From assembly GCF_964275005.1 (NCBI RefSeq), contig NC_092704.1, positions 7,192,371-7,256,370 of the forward strand: DNA of 64,000 nucleotides, written 5' to 3'. The DNA comes from Diadema setosum (Eukaryota; Echinodermata; Echinoidea; Diadematoida; Diadematidae). Made by a program: the position numbers and the translations under genes. Positions within the stretch are counted from its first letter, which is position 1. Each line of letters starts with the position of its first letter. Below the pieces are notes generated by a model, which did not search any database, was not told where the DNA came from, and was given only the letters and a program-made list of their open reading frames with translations. Below are positions 1-12,100 of this stretch, in pieces.

Positions 1-310
1 AAGAAAGAAAGAAAGAAAGAAAGGTGAGAACAGAAAGTGAAAGAAAGAGAGGGATAATGGGGGGGGGGAGAAATAAGGAAGCTGTAGAGAAAGGTCGATC
101 AAAAGAAGAGTGGGGGTAGTTTAGGGAGAGAACAAGTACGGCAGTCAAAGTGGGGGTGGACAGGTGGAAGATAAAGAAGGAAAGAGAAAACCAAAGACAT
201 GAGGATAATGAAAGTAGGAAAGAAGGCGGAGGATAGCTAGAGGAAGAAGGTGAGAGAGCGCAGAGGGCGAGAAGAGACGAGAATGTTAAGGAAGTGAGCA
301 TGAATGAGTG
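1..310. repeat. purine-rich tract starting with (GAAA)n
   Basis: Begins with five to six GAAA units (1-23), then almost 290 bp of strongly purine-biased sequence including a G10 run (59-68). No coding potential. Confidence 0.8.
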
Positions 311-850
311 TAAAGAAACATCGGAATACGAAATGACTTCATCCCTTCGATTGAGTAAGCTGCAAGATGTTGGTACATGTTCCAAGGTCGCTGCTCTTTC
401 ATCGTGACGTTTTTATACCCACTGTAAGGCGTGCGTAAAGTCTGACACTTTCCTTACCAAAGCCCCCCCCCCCCCCTCCAGCCTTTCAACCGTAAATTGG
501 ATTGGAAGCCGCCATCCACAAAATGAGATAATTTCACTGATTAGTGATGATAGAAGACTGATTATGGAGATTCCAATCTATTTGCTCGGATTTGAGAAAA
601 TAATTACATTCTTATGTTTCCTAATTGGACTTTTTCTGATTGATTTTTGACATAGCTTACACAATTTTGATATAGGACGATCATGCATCAGAAAAATCCT
701 ATGGACACAAAGTTTCCATGCAAAACAATATCATGATTATTTGGATTTTATTTCTACAAATGGAAGGCCTTTCCCGAACGTAAGATTGGTATCTAAGTAT
801 CTAATTGCCGTGTTTAAAATCAAAGAGTCACAATGGTCGTGCTCATTTTT
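311..850. other. no gene seen
   Basis: AT-rich unique-looking sequence with a C14 run (463-476). Nothing coding or structured was recognised. Confidence 0.7.
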
Positions 851-914
851 GAAGAATAACTCAACATTCTGAAGACCTTTTTTTTTTCTCCCCTTGGATT
901 TGCACATGTCAACG

Positions 915-945
<31 letters not shown>

Positions 946-1003
946 ACAACTCAACATTCTGAAGACTTGTTTTTCTTGCCTTGGGTTTGCACATGACAAC
1001 GTT
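851..1003. repeat. ~64 bp duplication split by a T27 tract
   Basis: The unit at 851-914 and the unit at 941-1003 share ACTCAACATTCTGAAGAC and TTTGCACATG-CAACGT with a few substitutions, offset by 90 bp. A run of 27 T (915-941) lies between them. Confidence 0.85.
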
Positions 1004-2185
1004 GTAGGATGATTATGATCATTGGTGAAATCATATCATAAGGTACAGCGTCTGACATGTCTGAATGTGTACATAAGTTTGAGATGGATATCAGTTTAAT
1101 GGCATACTAAAATGAATTTACACTCAAATTCTCTCTCTCCCACCCCCCTCTCTTTGTTGCTCATCAAACTGTACAATTTCTCATGATAGTAAGAAGACTG
1201 AAGATTAATTTGAAAGTTATTTTGATGATACTGTTATTTGGTATTGGTCATTGGTGCTGATATCAGTGTGTGGTCTTTTTCCCTTTTTTTCGGCTTCTTT
1301 GAAGCCGATGCTCCTGTGGACATTTTTTCCTGGATTAATGATCACTCTGACATCACTGATAAAACGAATCACTTCCGGATCGATCATTAACATTAAATCT
1401 GTCTATCGGAAATTCCTTAGTACGGAGTTACCATGCATCTCCATGTTACGGAGAGTGACTGATGTTCGTGTGTATGGTATATCGAGTAATTTATGAAAAG
1501 GTCATCAATGATGCCAGCCAGTTCAAGGATATTGTTTGGCTATGTGCTACAGCAGCGGTATCTTTTTTTTTTTCGACGAAAGTGCGGTCGCTACCACATG
1601 ACCTTAAAGGAAATTAAGGATGACCATCCATCGTCTGCAAAGATAACTGGTTGATATTCTACTTGTAACACTCTCTTCACCGATGCTATTCCGAATCATC
1701 CATTTATTATAAACAATTTCCTTGTCAATGAAAATGCAATTTTCAAGTACTGTAAGCGGGTTCTTTTTTCCTCCCCGGCATGATGTTTAAAACAGTTTCT
1801 TGGTGATTCATTTATCACAATCTTTGCGTCTTCACATGATACTAAACCGACGTCGGCGATTCGTAAATGAGCCTTTCTCAAATAGGGCGGACGGTTCGGC
1901 TCCGTCTGAGTCAACGAGACCGTGGCGGGGTACGATCTGAATGAATCATCGTTGACCACAGAATTACATTGTCTTTTCTATTTTTTTTTTCTTCAAAGTT
2001 GGGTCAAGAAAAAAAAAAGTTAGTCGGAAATGTATTCAATTATCACTAATCGATGACGAATCCCATGCAAATTGATCAACATTTTCCTCGTCAGCCGGTC
2101 GGGCGTTATAAAGGAAGGGGCAAGCAATGGCTTCGGCGAGACTGGAAGGGACTCCAGCCAAAATGATCGATGAGACTCTCAATCA

Positions 2186-2214
2186 ACAGGTTTCTCCCTC
2201 TCTCTCTCTCTCTT
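2186..2214. repeat. (CT)n microsatellite
   Basis: CT repeat of about 25 bp. Confidence 0.9.
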
Positions 2215-2820
2215 TGTCATCCGTAGCATGAAAATGATGTTGACTGCTTGAGTAATCTTTGACTCGTGCCGACGTCGTGTACCGATATCGCTTTTAAAAA
2301 CGCAAACAATGACAAGCTCAACGAGCGAATTTGTTTCAGCGGCACGAGCAAAAAATATCGATCAAGTTACGATCGAGTTTGCAACATATTAAGACAAATC
2401 GATTAAATGGAGAAAATATGAATTACGAATGAACATCTCGTTCCATTCTCGGCAGGGTTTTGAGCTTTCGCATGACAGCAGCAACAACTACAACAGCAGA
2501 GACCTGCAGAGAAGTCGCCTAATAAACGAACTCCAATTCGACGTTTCAATTTGACATACTTACATCTCACGTTTATTGGACAAAACGAGCGAGAGGGGGT
2601 GCGAGATGGAGACGCATCTCCGTGGAAGTAGAACGTCCGGCACGGAGGCACGATGAGATAGATTGGCGAGATAGATTGATGCAGCAAACGCAGAAGATAT
2701 AGTCATTACACGCACACACACACTCTCTCTACCTCAGAAAGTGTTCAAATACTTTGTCAGGGCAAATTATTAATCAGAGTCTAAGTAGCTAGACATATGT
2801 CGAGGCACGGCCGTGCTGTT

Positions 2821-2965
2821 ACAATCTCACTCTCCATATTTCCTTCTCTCACTTTTTCTCATCCCCCCCTCCCCCTCCCCCTTCCCCCTCTCACTCTCCC
2901 TTTCAGATGTTTCTTTCTCGTTTTTCTTCCTTTCCCCCTCTCTTTTTTCTCTATTTCTGTATTAA
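2821..2965. repeat. pyrimidine-rich tract
   Basis: About 145 bp almost entirely C/T on the plus strand, with CCCCCTCCCC blocks. The 62-aa frame here is low-complexity. Confidence 0.8.
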
Positions 2966-4859
2966 AGTTATTGCAAGCCGGATGATATACCCAGACGGCC
3001 TTTTTGCCCGGAGCTTCGCTACAGACGCGTCTGATTAGTATTCGGAGCGCGCAAAATGGCGGGAACTTGAAGCCGGGACTTCAAAACATATTTAATCGAT
3101 GACTTACGACCATGTGACTGTTAGTAGGTGAAGAAGTAGGTTTTCCTTTTTAGGGCGACACATTTTCGAATGAGTCATTTATGTCATCTATTCTCTTTAT
3201 TGTCTGAACAGTTTTCATGCGAGATTACTTGTGCAATTACATATCACCGTATTTCTCTCTTTTGATTTCCTTTTTTTTTTTTTTTGCTGTTTTTCATTTG
3301 GTGCTGAGCAGATATTTTCCTGTTCTATTTAAACCATCATCAGAGTGGTGTTTCAATATAATTGGGAGCAACTTGCATAGCAACGTGTCGCCGTGGGTTA
3401 TGTTCTATGTTTCACACTCGTCATTTTGTGCTGATATTCATTTACACACACACAAAAATAAACTAACAAAAGTAGTATACTTTTCGTTTGACTGGAAATG
3501 GAGAGAACAAAATCATCGATTAAGATTTAGATAATTGCATAGACACTTTAATTCTGTTTTCGTTCCCTGAATAATTAACTCATATATTGAACGTCCGTAT
3601 CCAAAATTGTATCTATTAAGTTACATGTGCTTGCTTCAAAACTGATAATCTCAATGTCTTATTGTTTTATTCAAAATTGTGTTACCATGTGTAAATCATT
3701 GCCATTTATGTTCCAAATATAAACGTGTTCATCTTTCGAGAGTGTCATGTCTACAGCAGAAAGCGGCGATGAATATCATTGTCAATGTCAGTGCAGGTAT
3801 AAAATAGATTACTCACAAACATACTCGAAGAACTTTTGCAAAGGGCATGTAGGGGACACAGAGACAATACAACGTTGCAAGATGCAATATAACAAAAGCA
3901 GAATATGAGAAAAAACACAATCCCTTCATTATATCGCTTAGAATCTGTTATCAGACAACGACAGATTGGTTTCGAACAAATTGTCTGTTGGTATCATCGA
4001 TGAAAGCGAATGTTTCTTTTTGAGCAAAATGTAACTGATACGTTAGTGAGGGATTCGCATCTTGTTTGAGTATGTTAGTAGCCTTGGAAGTGATGAAAAC
4101 ATTTCAGTCTAGCACAAGTCGTAATCATTGAAATCTTTATAATATGCATGTAAAAGAAAAGCAGTCCAAATAGTGGTAACAGATCATAATAGTCTTCACC
4201 TTTATCAATGCAAGTAGCAGCGGCACCGTAAAAGGCGCCAGCGCTTATAACCTGACACGATAAAATGACGCCATACGAACACACACAACAACAACACAAT
4301 ACCTTTATCATGGATCATGAAACTAAAAAGGAAAACAGGTTATGACGTTATGAACACTTTCGCTCAAAATTGAGCTGGATTCATTTTTTTTTTTTTTGTA
4401 GAGCCTGTCTATATATTCAATTTCTGATCTTTTTTTTTTTAATACAATTTCTGATCTTTATGATATCATTATACACACAAGTACACGCACGCGCACGCGA
4501 ACGCACATACACACATACTTCCTATTACACTTGCACGCTTGCTCGGTAGCTCGTGATCAATGCATTCTGCAGAAGCAGAAAGTGTACCAATTATTATCCT
4601 TTTTGGGCGTGGGGTGGGGGTTGTAATGCCTCCTTACAACCTTACTTACAATTTTACATCTCCATCTAATACTGCTGAAATCATGATAAGATGAAGAAAT
4701 ACACTTTAGAAGTAATCGTTCATAACTATTTTCATTCCTTTCTTATCAGATAAAGATGTTGATTTATTCCTCAAAATGGCAATTTCGAACTACTTAGTCT
4801 CAATGGTGGTGAGAAAACGAACTCCTCAACGTCGTCTGTGCTAATAACATTATCACGTG

Positions 4860-5065
4860 ATTACACCTCACGTCATACCCCCTGGGGGTATCCGGCGAAA
4901 TCTGCAAGCTGGTGTATAATTTGTCGCCTCTTCACCCGGCCGGCGCGATCGGGGATGCTGAAAATTCGATCGATTATTCTTTAATCGATAATCATGAGCC
5001 TGATAAGCCCAATTGCCATCGATCGTACAGCTCCAACTAATAGCGACATGAGGAATTTCATGGGC
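4860..5065. promoter_or_regulatory. candidate cis-regulatory block
   Basis: Complex, GC-richer sequence within AT-rich surroundings. It contains close-packed ATCGATTATT, TTAATCGATAATCA and CCATCGATCG (homeodomain or Onecut-like words) and TGATAAG (GATA-type). Function is inferred from motif density alone; such motifs also occur by chance. Confidence 0.2.
4876..4890. repeat. palindrome TACCCCC-T-GGGGGTA
   Basis: 15-bp odd palindrome with 7-bp perfect arms at the edge of a GC-richer block that also holds clustered homeodomain-like sites. Confidence 0.8.
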
Positions 5066-5710
5066 ATCGAATGAATGACTGAAATAACAAGTCCATCGCC
5101 GTTCCCCTAAGTTTTCTCCCTCCCTTCTCTTCTCTTCTCTCCCGTTTCATTTATTCCCTCTTATTCCCCTCTTCCTAGTCATTTCTTCTCTCAAAGCAAA
5201 GCAAAAAAAAATAATAATAAAAAGACATAAATAAAAATCAAGCTACATAATCATCGATCTATTTTGCCTGCGTCTGCTTTTTGCTTCTGAAACGCGAGCT
5301 TTTATGGGAGGGACTGAAGAGTGATGTTGAGGTGTTAAATACTGCATCGTAAGTTTATCAACATCGATCCGAACAGCCGCACCTCATTCTACATTCTTTA
5401 GTTGGTATTCACTGCAGTCCTCTGAGAGTGAAAGAAAAAGACTCAAATTCGATTTACAAGTCTTTACCTTTCACGAAGTCCCATGCATTCCCCAACTTTC
5501 TCGGTGCCCCCCTGCTTTATTTGGCTACTTCAAAAGGAAGATTTGTCTTCACTGTAAATCTTTTTTTTGATGGTCTCATGGAATGAAAAGTATTCGATCA
5601 CGATCAATAATGATGTTTTAATGACTGTAATCTTATTTTATGATTGTCGTACTTGAAACTTAAAGTATAGTGCATTAATTATGTTTCATGTCTGTGTTCT
5701 ATAACTTTAA

Positions 5711-5850
5711 ACGAAAAAGAAAGAAAGAAAGAAAGAAAGAAAGCCAGACAGCAAGAGGGTATATGCGCAGACACATAGATACATAATATAAAGATAGATA
5801 GATTGGCAGACCGATAGATAGAGAGACAGATAGATAAATAGATAGGGAGA
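5711..5850. repeat. (GAAA)n followed by degenerate (GATA)n
   Basis: Pure GAAA at about 5713-5743, then degenerate GATA/GACA to 5850. The two minus-strand frames of 62 and 99 aa are shadows of this repeat. Confidence 0.9.
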
Positions 5851-6029
5851 GAAGAAGAGAATGCCAAAGGAAAGTGAAATCTAGATCATCAAAGAATGTA
5901 AGGGTAAAAAGCAAGGAAAAGGAATTAAAAACAAGAAAGCGCCGAAAACCTAGGCAATCACCGGACTTGTACATGATTGCTGCAAGTCGGCGGGCCAACT
6001 ACTCGACCGACTGCTGAATACGTATTGCT

Positions 6030-6275
6030 TCCTGTATGCTGAGGTCGAGTCAAGATTTGCCTGGAATTAATTTGACCCTAGCCGTGACAGACAGCCCTTG
6101 GGGCTCGACATGTTTACCGGCCAGCACCGAGCTGTTTAAACGAGGAGGGGCGAGACGCAGTGGGGACATGATAGTTGGTGTCGTACGGTCATTAAGTTTC
6201 ACAGAGGGACGCGCAGTTCTATTTGCCTATGCGTTTACATTAAAACCGTTCTGCCCAGGGCTTTCTCCGTGATAT
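6030..6275. promoter_or_regulatory. candidate conserved non-coding block
   Basis: About 245 bp of high-complexity, GC-balanced sequence without simple repeats, open in one frame (78 aa) that I do not recognise. It could be a regulatory block or an unrecognised exon. Confidence 0.15.
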
Positions 6276-6576
6276 TTGCTCTCAGGTAAGTTATGGCAGT
6301 CTGCGTAATGAACCAGTCACTTAAATTATTTGAACACCTTGTGTAACCCGGGTAAATAGTCTTCTACTACAGCCGCAAGGTTAGGAAACGATCCTATCCC
6401 CGAAGCGTCCATCAACAGTCAGTATGGTCGCCCAGCAAGGGACGGTTTTCTCGGATGATTTATTCATTGCGTCTCGTTTCGTGAAAGAGCATCAATCAAA
6501 ATTTGGCATCAAATTAAAAACAGATCCACGTATCTATTCGTCAACAAAATTACATACGAATGTTCGTCTGCTTCAC

Positions 6577-6600
6577 CAGGGAGGTGAGCTCCCCTCCCTG
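6577..6600. repeat. short palindrome CAGGGAGGTGAG/CTCCCCTCCCTG
   Basis: 24-bp palindrome with one mismatched pair, sharing ACCAGGGAGGTGAGC with the copy at 48013. Flanking CGTCTGC/CGTTTGC is only an imperfect repeat. Confidence 0.75.
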
Positions 6601-6844
6601 CGTTTGCCAGCCTCTTTTCCAATCTCTATTATACCAGTTCTACTGTGTATTTCAAATCATTTAATATGGGAAATAATTATTATTTCAATAGTAATTAACT
6701 AGCAGACAGAGGCTAATCATTAAAGCAGGAATTTTGATGTGCATTAGATTTTCCATGCTATCCCTGATTTCAAAGTTTCAACTACTCCACTTGAAATAAA
6801 TATATAGCCTACATCGATAAGCTCGCTAATGTCGGATAAGCATT

Positions 6845-7090
6845 AATTGGACTGAAATTAAATGAATTGAATTAAATTGAACTGAATTGAATAGAGTTGA
6901 AATTAAATCGGACTGAATTTAACTGAATCGGATGGGATTGAACTGAATTAAACTGGATTATATCAAATTGAACTGAATCTGACTGAATTGAATTGAATTG
7001 AATTGAATTAAATAGAATTGCACTGAGATAGGCCTATACTGAATTGAATTGAATCGGACTAAATTGAAGTAAATCGGATTGAATTGATTT
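6845..7090. repeat. degenerate AATTGAACTG minisatellite
   Basis: About 245 bp of variants of GAATTGAATTGAACTG, with GGATTGAACTG and GACTGAATT forms. May have expanded from a LINE-type ATTGA tail (inference). Confidence 0.85.
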
Positions 7091-7149
7091 GTTTAACGTG
7101 GCCGCTGAGGAAGCAATGCATGCGGTACCTACGGCTTAAATTCGTCTAA

Positions 7150-7290
7150 GAAAGACTAGGTAACGAGGATCGATATAAAAGCGGTTCTCCCACAGGGGCA
7201 CAGCCGCTGCAGGCAGGGATCTCGAACCAGGGATTCGAACCTCGTGATTGACAGTACGTGGTCTTATCCACTGAACCACAGCAGCTCCTG
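7150..7290 (-). mobile_element. tRNA-derived SINE-like fragment
   Basis: On the minus strand the block begins like a tRNA: an A-box-like TGGTTCAGTGGATAAGA (complement of 7262-7278) and, 20 bp on, a perfect B box GGTTCGAATCC (complement of 7231-7241). The usual acceptor pairing is absent and the sequence continues past the tRNA-like head, with a second partial B-box-like stretch at about 7218. This is the structure of a tRNA-headed SINE rather than a working tRNA. The 3' limit is uncertain. Confidence 0.6.
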
Positions 7291-7839
7291 TATACCGCTG
7301 CAATCCGCATGATATGCAAAAGAAATTTAAACCAGCGCGGCATTATTATGTAGAGCTTCTATGCCAATGTCTATTAAGAAACAAGCAAACAGATGTTCAT
7401 TTTACACTACACCACGCTATCAAATGGTAGGCACGCTGGTAGGAGTTAAACGGTTTACTCAATTTGCAAGGGAAACATTTTCATTTGCAGTACGTAAAAT
7501 TCCCGGATGGTTTCCTCAATTTTACTCAGAGTACTCATTCTAGGCCTACATCAATGGCAACGATCTACTGAATATTAGTTGAAGGGAATTGATTTGGTGG
7601 TTTGGAAAAGCCGACAAGAGAAAACTAAACCGAGATGCAGTCATATGATATATCCGCATTCAAATATCCAGCAAACATACCCCTACAGAAATATCCACCA
7701 TTGGGTTGTGTTCATAATATTCATAAACTCATACCCCCAAGATACAATGTTTTTTGTTGTTGTTGTTTTTTTTTCTTCCATATTTTATATAAAGGTTGCA
7801 TTGTTAGCCTGTATGGGTTCTTGCTGCATTTTGAAAGCT

Positions 7840-7863
7840 AAAAAAAAAAAAAAAAAAAAAAAA
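7840..7863. repeat. A24 homopolymer
   Basis: 24 consecutive A followed by AAAC-rich sequence to about 7900. Confidence 0.95.
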
Positions 7864-8855
7864 CCAAACAAAAACAAAACAACAACCAAGCAAACAAAAA
7901 AACTGTAACAACAAAGTAAAGAGCATCGGATCCTTGCGACCATTGTTTCTTTTTTGTGTGTATTATGTTTGTGTGTATACTTATGTGTGCGTGTGCGTGT
8001 GCGTGCCTATGAGAGTGTGCGTGCGTAATGATACCCGGATGTGTTGAAAAAAAAAAAGAAGAAATGATGAGAATCGTGTTCTGGAGTCCGAGACTAGCCG
8101 AGATGACGAGGGAAATGGAATTGACACGGGGAAGTGCCACTTGATTTCCACCAAGTCTGGGTCTGTTTGAATACACGGGAAAGCGCCACACCATCTCCAC
8201 CATCATTCTTTTCATTCTCACGGGATTCTCTCCAAAGGAAAGAAAGAAAGGAAAGAAGGAAGACAGAAAGATAGATAGATAGAGAGAGGGGGAAGGAGAT
8301 GGAGACGGGGAGATTGTGTCTTTTCTTTTTCAGAATAATTGAACACTGAGTCATGTTCGACTTGGTCTCAACATGATACGAACATTGTATGAATCACGTA
8401 TGCTCCGTGTTGCATGTCTGGTGAGAATATTTGTTTGTCCCACGCCGGACCATCTGTCACTGGTCCTTCTTCAGACAGAGGCGAATGTCCATTATCGTAT
8501 TAGAATCACGCACACCACACACCAACTTGCTATCAACGATGCCCACGAGAGTATAACCTCATTCTCCACACCATTATGTATGAAGGGGGAAGGGGCTGTT
8601 GTAATTATTCTGACAAGAGACCAGACCTTGGAAATTAAACATAGCCGTCTCTACAGATTTGCTAATTTTTTTTTCTTCAACATTGTCAGGTGGTGATTTA
8701 TTTTCAATGTTTTCCTATAAATCTTCTTTTTTTTGGGGTGTCATTATGGGATGTTCTTTGAAGAACTAATAAACTTCCTCATAAAAAGTCAAAATTATGT
8801 TACAACTTACCTTACACAATTTACTCGGAAGATGAAACATGTTTTGAACACACCC

Positions 8856-8864
8856 ACGCGCGCG

Positions 8865-8896
<32 letters not shown>

Positions 8897-8905
8897 TACA
8901 CATGC
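8856..8905. repeat. (CG)n(CA)n microsatellite
   Basis: CGCGCGCG followed by CA repeats, ending 35 bp before the foldback element at 8941. Alternating purine-pyrimidine tracts can adopt Z-DNA. Confidence 0.95.
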
Positions 8906-8940
8906 AAACAAACAAATACCAACTTCAAGAACCAGTACAA

Positions 8941-9110
8941 GGGCCTGTTTCATAAAGCTGTTCGTAAAGTTACGAACAACTTACGAGCGACTGGTGATCA
9001 GTTCTTGTGCTGAATTATGGAAATTCTGATAAGTATAGCACATCAGAACTGATCACCAGTCGCTCGTAAGTTGTTCATAACTTTACGAACAGCTTTATGA
9101 AACAGGGCCC
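8941..9110. mobile_element. foldback element with ~70 bp inverted repeats
   Basis: The left arm (8941 to about 9012) and right arm (about 9039 to 9110) are near-perfect inverse complements, including the termini GGGCCTGTTTCATAAAGC and its partner ending in GAAACAGGGCCC. The differences are a single-base indel near the ends and one or two substitutions. Only about 25 bp separates the arms. The size and TIR-only structure fit a non-autonomous DNA transposon (MITE or foldback type). No coding capacity and no clear target duplication is visible. Confidence 0.85.
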
Positions 9111-12100
9111 GGATCATTAAGGCAAAAATAATGGCAATACAGGGCAAACCAACGAGCACTATACCACTTTTATAGCTTTACCTAATAGATTGTCTCGCAC
9201 CATGATCATAGCACAAAGTGGTTTTGGTTTCTCTTGCGCCAGACATACATTCAAGGTCCACTAAATCTAGGTTGATTTTGATCTGACGTCACTGATTACT
9301 CAAACCATCTTGCAATATTTAACTAAATATCATGACCTTAATTGATAAACCAGAGTCTGGAAGAGGTTATGTTTTCCGCAATTACAAGAAAAGAAAAATA
9401 GAAGGCATTTCAACATAAACGTCTGGTATATACGTAAAAGTCACAGGTCTACAATTTAAGTTCTTAGATATATATTTTTTTTTTGCCATCTTGACAGGAA
9501 AGAAAGCTTGCTTTATAGATATCTATACGGAATCTCGAGAAAGTGGTAAGGTATAGATAATTGGTTAGATGTTGAAATAGCAGAACTTTATCCAAACGAT
9601 CCAGATATTATAATTTGCCCTTTGCCCTACACTGCCATTCTGTGGCAACAGGGTACAGCTGAAATGTCATCCATACCTGAGTTAGTGATTTGTTTAGATT
9701 GGACTTAGCATACCCTCCTTGGATATCAGAGTTTTGAAAAGTTACACCCACCAAATGTCATAACAGTAATGACAACTACACCTGCTCATTGCGGGAAAAA
9801 AGAAGTGTCTGTCACGTGCTTCCTTTCACCTAAAGTAGAGTGTTATACTTTCTTCTTGATGTTCGTTTTCTCTCACTTGTCATGCTTGTGAAATAGCGCA
9901 GGCTTTTCGTTTCTGTCACCTTCTCAGTCCGTGTTCTAGCGTTCGTCAAACGTTGTGAGTCATTAAACAAATCTCGCAGAGTGAATATAAAGTGTTCAGT
10001 TCGTGCTGTTGTATTAAAAAAGTTTCTTCTTTGTTTGAACAACAAAATGAAATTAAATCTGAGTTGTGTGATTTTTTAAAAATTCTTCGTGCGTTAAATC
10101 CTTCACACGACACTTTAACAGTTTGTTTCGTTGTGAGAGAGAGAGACATTCCGTAATTTAATTATTCATATAGTTATGCTCATCTGTATATGAAATATTG
10201 ACACTCATAACCACAAGACCTGTCCCAGGATTACCAAACATACCAACAGCTACTGCATGGAAGCTGGATTCGAAGTGATGATAAATGTATTCAGTAAAAG
10301 CATTAGTATATTTTAATGAATACAAATTCATGAAATTCTTCCGTCGAGATGCTGCATTATACTGAATAGTTCGTTATTTGGTCCTCACGGAAAATTATTA
10401 ATGAACACATGTACCATACGAGTAAACTGGCCTTTTTAATACTTGATGAAGTGTTGTATTAATAACACCTTGGTTTTGAGGAATGCGTAGAGCGATTAAG
10501 TGTTTTAGCTTGAAGACTTGTCACACTTTCTCACAAAAAAAAAAATAGTTAAACAGGATATGAATAATAACACCGAAAAAATAGGCAAATTTAAAGCACA
10601 GTGACGAATGGTACACCGATATCAGTAATGTAATCATGGGTAGACATTAACTTTCTCTTTTATGGTAACTACATGCACACCACACACTAAATTGGCAAAA
10701 AAAAAAAGCACGACATAAAAAGCTTCGAACAGATGGGAAGGAAATCTTTATTTTTCTTGGCGAGATTTACCTCTGCGCCTACCACTTTGCTCTTATTCAT
10801 TCCCACCTCCCCCCACCCCTCTCTCTCCCTCGCCATGGCTGTTTACTTTCCTCTTCGCAGCTTAAGTCCAAGTCACGAAGGCGTGTTCCCACGATGGGAC
10901 TCAGCGACGTCCTCCCGCCCACAACCATCCCCCTAACCCAGTTCGTGACACAGCGTTCGACGTCGCCAAACACTTTCCACTGTTCAAAAGCCACCGGTGC
11001 GCACATTTTTATCAGATTACGCGGGAACCGCCCGGCTTTCACTGCGTGTAACTTTACCGATGAGAAACACTTAGAAATACAATTTCAAAAGAGGGGGAAA
11101 GAAAGAAATAAGCTTAATTGCAAATATCAGAGCTGGGTTGAGGAGTGGCGCGATAAAGCAGGGAGAGAACAAGTGATAGAAAGGCAGAAAAACATGAGTG
11201 AAAAGTACGCATATATCAGCACGCTGGTAAAACGCATGTACATGCTGAATAAGAGCTAGAGCAGAAGAGACACAGGTGCAAACCATTTCATGGCTCATCA
11301 ATGCACTTTATCTCTTTTAAATCATGCACGTACCATTTCGCGTTGCAGGAGTATCAAGACCCTGTTTAGTATTGAAACGATGTCGTGAAGTTTATTGTCA
11401 TCTACGGAAGATATGAAAGAAGTAGGCCGTCTGGGAAGTCACTTCAAGCATTACGCCGCGTCATTATTTTATGATCATTCTGATGTTGTTCCTCATCATA
11501 CCAGAAAATACACATTACGCATTGTTACCACACTATGTGAAAAGTATCAATGACGTCATATCACCACACCATAGCTAGTCTTAACCGTCAGGACTATCTT
11601 GTAGAAAGGGGCAAGCAGCAGAACTCGCCAGTAACGGCCCAACTTTGGCGTTCGTGCCCTGTTACGTAACCTGGCGTAACAATACCCCTATCCCACCTCT
11701 AGCTTTTTTAGGGAAAATATTTTCTCGGAGGAATAATTTTCAATATTTACGCTATTGAGGTTGTGAATAGTTCATAAAGAATGAGATGTGTATTTTATCT
11801 AACTTACTGTATTTCGACAGTAAGTTGTTTAAACGTTTTGCTTCACGTGTACAGTGGTATATGCTGTGCTGTCTACATCGCCTTTTTATTGTGCTCTTCT
11901 TTTATTTCTAGCAATGTCATTCTTTGTCACCAGGCTGATTTAATATGGATGTCCTTATCTCCTTTCCTCTCTGTTGCCATGGCTACCATTTTGCGTACTT
12001 GCACCTCTTCCCCTTTCCGACGCCCATTCCACATCCATCCTTGTTACCAGATTCGCATTACATGCTCCTGTGCAATCACTTGAGATCAAGAAGTCAGAAG

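Larger units (their letters stand above)
1004..4859. other. no gene seen; AT-rich
   Basis: Apart from the C/T tracts at 2186 and 2821 this stretch is unique-looking. Frames of 62-105 aa are unremarkable. A short GC-rich piece at 2985-3085 carries GCGCGCAAAATGGCGGGAA, which combines YY1- and E2F-like words. CA-rich sequence lies at 4465-4520. Confidence 0.6.
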
